From contig NC_134851.1 of assembly GCF_965363235.1 (NCBI RefSeq), positions 23,423,847 through 23,487,846 of the forward strand: 64,000 nt of DNA. Direction: 5' to 3'. A program made the position numbers and the translations under genes. Of the stretch, positions 34,901 through 46,900 are shown piece by piece. This DNA is from Mytilus galloprovincialis (Eukaryota > Mollusca > Bivalvia > Mytilida > Mytilidae). Each line of letters starts with the position of its first letter. The first letter of the stretch is position 1. The notes under the pieces were generated by a model that saw nothing but the letters and a program-made list of their open reading frames with translations, did not search any database and had not been told where the DNA came from.

Positions 34901-37900
34901 TCACAAAATCATATTTTTAACTTACTACATAATTGTATCAACATTAGCAAACATGACAATTTCGTCAAGTAAAAGTATGTACCGAACACCAACTGTATAG
35001 TTTTATTGTTGATATTCACACCACCTGTGCCAAGTTTGAGAATAGTTTTATTGATATACAAAAAAAAATCCGTGGTATTCCTTAACGGAAGATTATACAT
35101 ACAAAAAAAAGTATACTTTAAAACAAACCACATCTTCCTATATCTAAGAAGGCGTCATTCCGAAATGCGGATACTTAAGTCCGTGATACTTAATACTTGA
35201 AATCACGTTAACACTCAAGAGTTTGAACAATCAATCACAATGAATCATTCTACATATTTGTTAACACAGTTTTCAGTTAAAAACAAAAACGATTAACTTT
35301 GCAAGCATAATAATGTTTGTATTCCTTTACATTTTACATTTTTGTCTATTTTTTAGACCATCTAATAACTCCCCGAAGTTGACCAGAGGAAAATATACTA
35401 ATATTCCTAGGCCTAGGTTTGTATGAACTTTTTCCTTTTGACACACAAAAAGCAATCATTAAAAAGATACCTGGTATAATTTGGAACGCCCTACGCCTGT
35501 TTATTTTTAACCAATATACTCCTAGTCATCGCTCGAATCAGTTGGGAGGCAAAACAAAATATGTTCCATGTTACAAAATGGAAAACAACACTTTTGATAA
35601 TTTATTGCGTCCGAAGCGCTTTTCTGGATTTACCTTCACCAAAAACGCTCAATGCCAAACATTTAAAATCCGAAGATGTATAAGTACCGTATTAGTTTCA
35701 TAATAACTTCAAAATTTATAAACGGACAATTTTAGTAAAGTTTGTAAAATCATGTCAGTACCGAAGCACTGACTACTGAGTTGATGATACCCTCGGGGAC
35801 TGATAGTCCACCAGCAGAGGTATCGACCCAGTAATGTAAAAAATTGCAAACTACACGTTTACTACAGACATAATTGATTGTTTTAACATACTGATCTGGG
35901 ATGTCGAAAGAGCCTATAATATTAATAAGTTTGGATAACTGACACAAATCACAATGCAATGACCTACATTCACGTCAATTGATTTTTGTGGTAAGGTGTT
36001 TCCTATGCAATCATGCCTCATCGTTTTATTGTCAAATTAAATGTTTTGTTGACACGTTATTGCATTAATTGGTAATGCAAGATTTAGAAGTCAGTACATC
36101 GGTGTTAACATGAATATCAATAATGTGGTAATTTTTATAAATTTCCTGTTTACAAAACTTTGAATTTTTCGAAAAACTAAGGATTTTCTAGTCCCAGGAA
36201 AAGATTACCTTAACCGTATTTGGCACAACTTTTTGAAATTTTGGATCCTCAATGCTCTTCAACTTTGTACTTGTTTGGCTTTATAACTATTTTGATATGA
36301 GCGTCACTGATGAGTCTTATGTAGACGAAACGCGCGTCGGGCGTACTTAATTATAATATTGGTACTTTTGATAACCATTTACACCACTGGGTCGATGCCA
36401 CTGCTGGTGGACGTTTCGTCCCCGAGGGTATCACCAGTCGAGAAGTCAGCACTTCGGTGTTGACATGAATATCAATTATGTGGTCATTTTTATAAATTTC
36501 CTGTAACAAAACGAAACGCGCGTCTGGCGTACTAAATTACGATCCTGGTATTTTTGATAACCACTAGACGTAAACACGCTGGGGAAAAGTTTGAGCTGTT
36601 AATTCAAAATCACAATTCAATAAAAAAAAAGATGTCGAAATTCTAACGAGTGTTGGTTTGCCTCTCGATTTGAGTTGAGATATTCTCTATATTTTTTTTA
36701 ATTGAAGGTCAACACAAATTGGTCAGCCGGCGAGAGAAGATCATTGTTTGGAGATTTCTAGGTTTGTATATATTTTAATAGATTATGTTTCTTTCTACAC
36801 TGTATGACAAAATGGAATCAAGAAAAATTTACCCAGTAACATTAAACATAATATGCTGCTTCCCTTTTTTTTTATCCTCCTCCCTAATTTACATAATCAG
36901 ACATACATATTTCCTTAAAAGGACTGACGAATGGCTAATAAGTCGTTCGATGTATACATTTTGTTCATATTTCTTTATGGTTTCATTTATTTTCCCAATT
37001 GAAGGTTAACAGATATCGATCAACAGAAGACGGAAGAAAATTGTACAGAGAGTTCTGGGTGTGTATGCTTTTTTCATTTATAATTGAATACACATGTACA
37101 GATATTCATTTTTTGCAAGTTTTTTCAATGACATATCACGTATATCCCATCACATGACTGTATGAATTATTGGAATAAATAACTTTGTCAATCTGATCTT
37201 TAGTGAGTTAAACGTGTGTTTAATCTCAATAAAACAGATCGTTTCTAACCCACTTTTTCAAAAATGGTCGGTCTATAAACAAAAATTACCTACACACACC
37301 AGGCAGCAATACATGTATATATCAGCGGGTCACTTTCCCTAATATAGTAGCACTAGCTCGTGCATGAAAAAATGGGCTTTATTTTTGTCAAAAGGAAGTT
37401 ACAGATCGTATTTTTTTACATATCCAGTTTTAATGAGGCACAATTCAAATACATGACGAATCGGTCAACTTTCTATAAAAATAAAAGAGTGTTTATAAAA
37501 GCGCAAAACCTTATGAAGTGCACTACGGTCTTGGTTTTTATATACTAGTAAAGTTTTTTTATATACAGCTCAACATATAGATCAAAGAAGAAGACAGGAG
37601 AAACATCCACAAAGAGACCAGGGTTTGTATAGATCTTTCTTTTTATAAACCTCGTAACATGCCCACTGACAAATGGAAATACAATCCAAATTAATCAGAT
37701 ATAAATGTATATACTCCGAAATAACAGTCACAAGTTTTGGATCCACAAAACTCTAAATTGGCACTCAAATCCAACGCCAAATCAAATATTGTTGACAGGG
37801 ACGTCTATGAATTTCATGTTTATTCGCAGTTAATCCTTATTTTTACCCAAGGGATGAGATTATCACTTTTGAGTATGAATGTGTGACCGGCATAACCATT

Positions 37901-40900
37901 CGGATCACTATAATAAGATTGAACAATATTGTGGCCAAGTTTGATTTAATTTGGCCTAATATTTTCAAAGGAGAAGACTTTTGTAAAAGTTAACGACACG
38001 ATGGACGACGGACGCAAAGTGATGAGATTGCTCACTTTGTCACTTTTATCAAGTGAGCTAAAACACGATAAAGAAACTGATGTATAGTAAATACGAATCC
38101 AGAAATGCCCCTCGAATGCTTGACATTTATAAAGGGTTGTACTCACTCTTTTGAATGAGGAAAATTTCGGTTCAGTTGATATATTGAGTCCGATTGGCGA
38201 CTTTACTTGGTTTCTTGAGAAACGATGACACACTCTTGACAATAGCTTGCTCAATCGGTCAACATTTTATAAAAATGAAATGAATTATTAATAAAAGCGG
38301 AAAACCTTATGAAATGCCTATAGGGCTTGGTTTTTATATACTAGTAACGTTTTTTTTACATACAGGTCAACAAATAGATCAAAGAAGAAGACAGGAGTAA
38401 CAACCACAAAGAGACCAGGGTATAGGTCTTTCTTTTTATAAACCTCATAACAAGTCCAATGACAAAATCAAAATTAATCCGATATAAATAACAGACACAA
38501 GTTTTGGATCCACAAAACTCTAAATTTTGGCACTCGAATCAAATGGTTAATCAAATATCAATGACGGGGACATCTATGAATTTCAAATTAATTCGCAGTT
38601 AATTGTTATTTTTACACAAGGGATGAGCTTATTACTTTTAAATAATCAATATGTGGCCGGCATGACCATTTGAAGCACTTTAATAAGATTGAACAAGTTA
38701 GAAGAGGCTTATATTTTTAAAGCATATTCCCTGGAAAGTTTTGTAACTATCTTGTATATTTTTTTATTTGGCGGGCCTGTTTTTACCAGGTAAGTATACT
38801 GGCATAAACAATACGTAGGTTGCAATATATGTAGCAGAATCTGCTTACCTTTTTGAAGGTATTACCGCTGTTTTTGCTGAGATTCATATTTTCGTAAAAT
38901 TTAATGTTCTATGTTGTTGTTTTATATATATATATTTAGTTGTTGTTTGGTCATTTATTTTCTTTAGTTGCCATGGCGTTGTCAGTTTGACTTTTCAAGT
39001 TTTTTTGGCAACGTACTCTTCCACCTTAATTGGTTTATTATTGATTGTTATCTTTGCTGTTTCTTAACATACAAATACAATGAGATGAGGATTTTATACG
39101 TTTGTACTAGTACACAGATATGGTGTAAAAGTTGTTTTTATTGAATAAACGGTTTAAAGTATTACAATTAATTATTGATTTAGCTGATTGTTGACGACCT
39201 TAGTGTTAACTATAGTTGCGTACATAAACAGCTTCGATCTCTTGTGGAAACGCTCTTCATAAGTATACAAGCCTTTTTCAACTGATTTGTATAGTTCGTT
39301 CTTATGTTGTGCTGTTATAACACTTTCCCAGGTTAGGGGAGGGTTGGGATACCGCATACATGTTTAACCCCGCCACATTAATTATGTATGTGACTGTCCC
39401 AAGTCAGGAGCCTGTAATTCAGTGGTTGACGTTTGTTTATGTGTTACATATTTGTTTTTCGTTCATTTTTTATATAAATAAGGCCGTTGGTTTTCTCGTT
39501 TGAATTGTTTTACATTGTTATATCGGGGCCTGTTATAGCTGACTATGCGGTATGGGCTTTGCTTATTGTTGAAGGGCGTACGGTGACCTATATTTGTTAA
39601 TGTTTGTGCCATTTTGGTCTCTTGTGGACAGTTGTCTCATTGGCAATCATACAACATCTTTTTTTTATTATATATTGTGTATTTGTTCTTACATTGAATG
39701 ATTCAGAAGTTAAGATTTTAATTGGCAATGTTGATAAAGAGGCTTACCATTTGGTAAAAGATAAAACAAGCAATCCACAATGGTCTTAAAATTGAAAGAC
39801 AAAAATTATTACAATTACATATATGCGTCTGAACAGTATGTCGAACCTAAAGATGTGATGTATTAGCTCACCTGGCCCAAAGGGCCAAATGAGCTTTTCC
39901 CATCACTTTGCGTCCGGCGTCCGGCGTCGTCGTCCGTCGTCGATAGCTTTTACAAAAATCTTCTCCTCTGAAACTACTCGGCGAAATTAATCCAAACTTG
40001 GCCACAATCATCTTTAGGGTATCGAGTTTAAAAAATGTGTGGCGTGACCCAGCCAACCAACCAAGATGGCCACCATGGCTAAAAATAGAACATAGGGGGT
40101 GAAATGTAGATTTTGGCTTATATCTCTGAAACCAAAGCATTAAGAGCAAATCTGACATGGGGTAAAATTGTTCATCAAGTGAAAATCCGTTGTTGGGTTG
40201 CTGCCCTGGAATTGGCAATTTTAAGGAAATTATACCGTTTTTTGGTTATTATCTTGAATATTATTATAGATAGAGATAAACTGTAAACAGCAATAATGTT
40301 CAGCAAATCAGTAAACAGCAATAATGTTTAAAAAATCTATCTGCCCTGAAATTTTCAAATGAATCGGACAACCGGTTGTTGGGTTGCTGCCCCGAAATAA
40401 GTAATTTGAAGGAAATTTTGCAGATTTTGGTTATTATCTTGAATATTATTTTAGAAAGAGATAAACTGTAAAGAGCAATAATGTTCAGCAAAGTAAGATC
40501 TACAAATAAGTCAATATGACCAAAATTATCAGTTGACCCCTTAAGGAGTCATTGCCCTATATAGTCAATTTTGACCAATTTTTCGTAAATTTTTGTAATC
40601 TTTTACAAAAATCTTCTCCTCTGAAACTACTGGACCAAATTTAACCAAACTTGGCCACAATCATTATTGGGGTATTTAGTTTAAAAAATGTGTGGAGTGA
40701 CCTGGCCAACTAACCAAGATGGCCGCCATGGCTAAAAATGGAACATAGGGGTGAAATGTAGATTTTGGCTTATATCTCTGAAACCAAAGCATTTAGAGCA
40801 AATTTGACATGGGATTAGATTGTTTATCAGGTCAAGATCTATCTGCCCTGAAATTTTCAGACAAATCAGACAACCAGTTGTTGGATTGCTGCCCCCGATT

Positions 40901-43900
40901 TGGTTATTTTAAGGAAATTTTGCAGATTTTGGTTATTATCTTGAATATTATTATAGATAGAGATAAACTGTAAACAGCAATAATTTTCAGCAAAATAAGA
41001 TCTACAAATAAGTCAACATGACCAAAATTTTCAATTGACCCCTTAAGGAGTTATTGTCCTTTATAGTCAATTGTAAACAATTTTCATAATTTTTTGGTTA
41101 ATTTTTGTAATTTTTTGGGAAATATTTTCCACTGTAATTACTGGGCCAAGTTCATTATAGATAGAGATAATTGTAGCAACAAGAATGTTCAGTAAAGAAA
41201 GATCTACAAACACATTACCATCACCAAAACACCATTTTGTCATGAATTTATCTGTGTCTGTTGTTAATATGCACATAGACCAAGGTGAGCGACACAGGCT
41301 CTTGAGATCCTCTAGTTTTTAATTGTGAATTGATTATGTAGAAGCCGTACAAATCAACTATGAGTATTTTTATATAGATATATAAAAATGCATACATGTT
41401 TTTTTTACCTTGAAGATTTATTTTAATGCCTATTTTTTTTTTAATTTAAAGGTCAACAAATATTGACCAGGATGTTAATGATGGAAAATATTCAGAAATT
41501 CCTAGGTATGTATTAGTTTTATTGTAACACTTACCATTTGGTTTTAATGACAAAATGAAAGTCAGTCATTTCTTTCGATAACATTTATTTAAATATACTG
41601 CTATTTGAATGTAGTAAAATCAGCACACTGGATTCGTTTCTTCCAGTTAAAAAAAACCAACTTGAAGAGCGTTAGCATTTCTAATAAAAAAAATAATTGT
41701 ATTAGCAACAGTTATTTATTGATGAATTTATGACGTTAATTATAGAGATAAAAACACCTTTTGAAAAGACAACCGTCAACTTATTTGTAAAAATATGTTT
41801 ATTGCAAAAGAAAAACTTGATGATACAAGCAATAAATACACCTTATCGCTAATCCAGGCTGACCTGGCCGCTTAAACTTTTGACGCATACAACAATCACT
41901 TTTCCATTGTGGCGTCAGATATTTTGATTTATGACGTCAAAAGTTTACGGGAACCTGTGTGATATCCAGTAATGGCGAACAAATAGCGATTAGGTGTATG
42001 GTTTAATTCTTTAAAATTTCATTTGTTTTTTGTCATCTAAAGGTCGACACAAATCCCAGAGCAGAATATGAATGAACAACGTACTGAGATTGTAGGGTGA
42101 GTATGATATCTATTATTTAGATATTTTCATAAGTGTTTCTCGTTTCTCGATTTTTATATAGATTAGACCGTTGGTTTTCCCGTTTGAATGGTTTTACAGT
42201 AGTACTTTTTTGGGCCCTTTATAGCTTGCTGTTCGGTGTGAGCCAAAGCTCCGTAATGAAAACCGTACCTTGACCTATAATAGTTAACTTTTATAAATGG
42301 TGATTGGATTGAGAGTTGTCTCAATGGCACTTATACCTTATCAAGCTATATCTACTCACAATGATATATTTGAAGGCAGATTGAAAATAATTATATAAAA
42401 AACTAGAGGCTCTAAAGAGCCTGTGTCGCTCACCTTGGTCAATGTGAATATTAAAATTTTACGGACGCCATCACGAGTTGGTTGACCGTTATGGAATAAC
42501 CGTTTCACAAATGATATCGGATATGTTCCTCACATCGTAACTACAATTCCCTTCCCTTTCATGAATGTGACCTACCGAATAAGACTATTTACCGGATTAA
42601 AATTTTGTAATCACATAAGCAACACGACGGGTGCCACATGTGGAGCAGGATCTGCGTACCCGATCGGAGTTGTTTATTCTTTAATTTTTCTATGTTGTGT
42701 CATGTTTACCATGTTTTTCTGTTTGTCTTTTTCATTTTTAGCCATGGCGTTGTCAGTTTGCTATAGATTTATGAGTTTGACTGTCCCTTTGGTATCGTTC
42801 GTCCCTCTTTTAAACAAAGGAAGCAGATGGATTCATGACAAAATTGTGTTTTGGTGATGGTGATGTGTTTGTACGTCTTACTTTACTGAACATTCTTGCT
42901 GCTTACAGTTATCTCTATCTATAATGAACTTTGCCCAGTAGTTTCAGTGGAAAATGTTAGTAAAAATTTGCAAATTTTATAAAAATTGTTAAAAATTGAC
43001 TATAAAGGACAATAACTCCTTAGGGGGTCAATTGACCATTTCAGTCATGTTGACTTATTTGTAAATCTTACTTTGCTGTACATTAGTGCTGTTTAAAGTT
43101 TATCTCTATCTATAATAATATTCAAGATAATAACCCCAAAACAGTAAAATTTGCTTAAAATTACCAATTTAGGGGCAGCAACCCAACAACGGGTTGTCTG
43201 ATTCATCTGAAAATTTCAGGGCAGATAGATTTCGACCTGATAAACAATTTTACCCCAGTCAAATTTGCTCTTAATGCTTTGCTTTTTGAGTTATAAGCCA
43301 AAAACTACATTTTACCCCTAAGTTCTATTTTTAGCCATGGCGGCCATCTTGGTCGAATGGCCGGGTCACCGGACACATTTTTAAACTGTCATCGGACACA
43401 TTTTTAAACTAGATACCCCAAAGATGATTGTGTCCAAGTTTGGATTAATTTGGCCCAGTAGTTTCAGAGGAGAAGATTTTTGTAAAAGATTACTAAGATT
43501 TACGAAAAATGGTTAAAAATTGACTATAAAGGGCAATAAATCCTAAAGGGGTCAACTGACCATTTCGGTCATGTTGACTTATTTGTAAATATTACTTTGC
43601 TGAACATTATTGCTGTTGACAGTTTATCTCTATCTATAATAATATTCAAGATAATAACCAAAAACAGTAAAATTTCCTTAAAATTACTAATTCAGGGGCA
43701 GCAACCTATCAACGGGTTGTCCGATTCATCTCAAAATTTCTGGGCTGATAGATCTTGACCTGATAAACAATTTTACTCCATGTCAGATTGGCTCTAAATG
43801 CTTTGGTTTTTGAGTTATAAAAATCTAAGCCAAAAACTGCATTTTACCCCTATGTTCTATTTTTAGCCACGGCGGCCATCTTGGTTGGTTGGCCGGGTCA

Positions 43901-46900
43901 CGCCACACATTTTTTAAACAAGATACCCCAATGATGATTATGGCCAAGTTTAGTTTAATTTGGCCCAGTAGTTTCAGAGGAGAAGTTTGTTTGTAAAAGT
44001 TAACGACGACGGACGACGGACGATGGACGACAGACGAGGGACGCCAAGTGATGAAAAAAGCTCACTTGGCCTTTGGGCCAGGTGAGCTAATAATGGTACC
44101 AGGCGTATAATTTGGAAAAGGGAGATGTGCATTTCACGTTTGCAGGAATATATAGAATGCGAAATCGAATACGAAATCCAAACGGTCGTCCTTCATTTAT
44201 ATGCATGCACAATGCGGTATAAAAGAGGGACGAAAGATACCAAAGGGACAGTCAAACTCATAAATCTAAAACAAACTGACAACGCCATGGCCAAAAATAA
44301 AAAAGACAAACAGAAAAACAATAGTACACACGACACAACATAGAAAACTAAAGAATAAACAACACGAACCCCACCAAAAACTAGGGGTGATCTCAGGTGC
44401 TCCGGAAGGGTAAGCAGATCCTGCTCCACATGTGGCACCCGTCGTGTTGCTTAAGTGATTACAAATCCGGTAAATAGTCTAATTCGGTAGGTCATATTCA
44501 TGAAAGGGAAGGGAATTGTAGTTACGACGTAAGGAACATATCCGATATCATTTGTGAAACGGTTATTCCATAACGGTCAACCAACTCGTGATGGCAGCAA
44601 ACCTCTATCAAGAAAATCATGATAGGAAATGCAAGCACGGGAATATCGTATCAATTGGGAGATATATACCCCGTATGCAGGTGCTGCTGGAATGTTGCTA
44701 CTTAGAAATGGAAAGTTCACAATTGGAAAGCTGAAATCATCTCTTTTGTCGTAAAGTTTTGTTTTGTTTTCAACCGACCCTTATTGTCAATTTCTAGATG
44801 TAAGTCAAGATATGAAGCCGACATAACTGTATCTGTAGTATCCTTTATCTCTAGTTCGATTGGATAGATGCGTTCCACATAGTCACCAAATTTTGAATTG
44901 TTTAGTGAAAGAACATCATCTATATAGCGGAAAGTAGAGTTAAAGGATATTGCTAACTTCTTATCTTTCTTCCTAAGAAGTTCCTGCATGAAGTCAGCCT
45001 CATAATAATAAAGAAACAAGTCGGCGAGTAGAGGGGCACAGTTTGTTCCCATTGGAATGCCGACAGTCTGTTGAAAAACACGTCCTCCGAACGTAACAAA
45101 TATGTTGTCAATCAAGAAATCAAGCATCTTGATAATATCAGTTTCAGAGAATTTTTTGTTTGAATCAGAGTGATTCTTTACAAAGTAGGATTTATCCCTC
45201 CCTAAGACAAGATACTTGTATCTACGTTGGCCATTCTTTTTTATGAAGCAAAGTAATATCAACTCTTTCAATTTGTCTTTTAGTTTGGAATGTGGAATAC
45301 TTGTGTACAGGGTAGAAAAGTCAAATGTTTTAATACTGTTACAAGATGAAAGAGAGTTAGATTGTATGTACTCTAAAAGATCTTTTGAATTTTTAAGTAT
45401 CCACATCTGATTCACGCCACCTCTAGAATAGGCAGTTTCACAATAACTTTGAAGCCCGTCTTTGATTGCTGATAAAATAGATGTTAATAATTTAGAAAGA
45501 GGTTTCGTGGAGCACTTGGAAGACCCAGCAATATACCGTTGTTTGTAAGGACACTTATGTAGTTTAGGTATCCAATACAGTGATGGAAGATCCAGTTCTT
45601 CATCTTTGGTTGAAATTCCAAAGGAACATAGAACAGACCTATGATTATCCAGGATTTCCTCTTTGGTAAGTGTCGTGAGGGTATATGTTGAGTTACCAAG
45701 TGAATTGTCAATACCTAATTCGTTTATCAAGCAGTTGATGTAGTGACTTTTACACACAAAAACGATGTTATTTGGGGCTTTATCTGCAGGGACAACAACA
45801 TATTTGTCATGGAGGTCGGATAGGTGTTTTGCAACATTTGGGTCTTTAAAGATAGACGTAGCATGGGCATTGATGGACCCATTCAGTTTCTTAATTCTGA
45901 TTTGTATCAACGACCTCACTGCCTTAATCCATTCGGAAAGAGTGTCTACGTCTTCCTTCTCGCGCTTAGCCCATTGCCTGGCATAATCCTCGACTGAATC
46001 CATCAAAATTTTAAAGTTGTAATTCCAATTGATGGATTTAGGCTCACGATATTTGGGACCTTTCGATAACACATTTCGTAGAGAAGTGTTATTAACAATG
46101 TTAAGGTCACCGGTAATGACGTGGCCAGCAGGATTATATGTGAATTTGGAACTAGCACAAGTGCAATCAGGAGGTTTAGACTTGAAGTCGTCAATATCGA
46201 GATCCTGCAAAACGCGTTTGTAATTGAAAATTTTAGTTGCAATAGGTTTGGTATAGGTATAAGAAATTATTGGTACAGACTGGTCTTTGAAATAAGGAGG
46301 TATTTTCGATTGCACTAATTTATGATGAAGGATATTGCCTAGGTTGACGCCATCGAGACCTTTGTTGGCAAAGGAAAGATTAAGAAAAAATCTTTTCTCT
46401 TTTTCATCTTTTCCAATGCGAACTGGCTTGAAAAGTCTGTGACTTGCAATATCCGAAATTATAGCTTCAAGTTTGTATTGGTTTGAATGAGGGTTTGTAA
46501 CAGTGGATTCCAAACATAAATTGAACAGAGAATGAAGTTTCGAAAGGGGTAATGAATAAAGTTTCGTGCGAATGTGATGAATACCTAACGGCTTTTGTAT
46601 GAATGGCAGCAAGTCATTAATAGAGACATCATGCAGAGAAGGTGATGTATAATGACGATGACCATGACTGCGTCTACGTCGAGGAGTCGAGTTGAAAATA
46701 TTCATCACATTCACCGAGTTACACGAAGGACTAGATAGAATACCTATACCATCAATTTTGTCATTGCAGCCATAAGGTGTTGCAGTTCCCAATTGTCTAA
46801 TCCAGTAGTCTTCTTTTTGTCTACGGAGAGTCGTTGAAAGATTAGGATTGTTAGAGCTATGGTATATCTTTTCGATAATGCGAACTGTCATAGAAACGAT

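Noticed and set aside
39864-41316. The 1.45-kb repeat as a Helitron
   Set aside because: A terminal hairpin is present, but I could not find the TC start and CTRR end that would define one. The class is left open.
42561-42857. 98-codon frame that looks membrane-like
   Set aside because: It is a translation of the Naiad-like 3' untranslated part. The same peptide pieces appear antisense at 11.5 and 44.3 kb.
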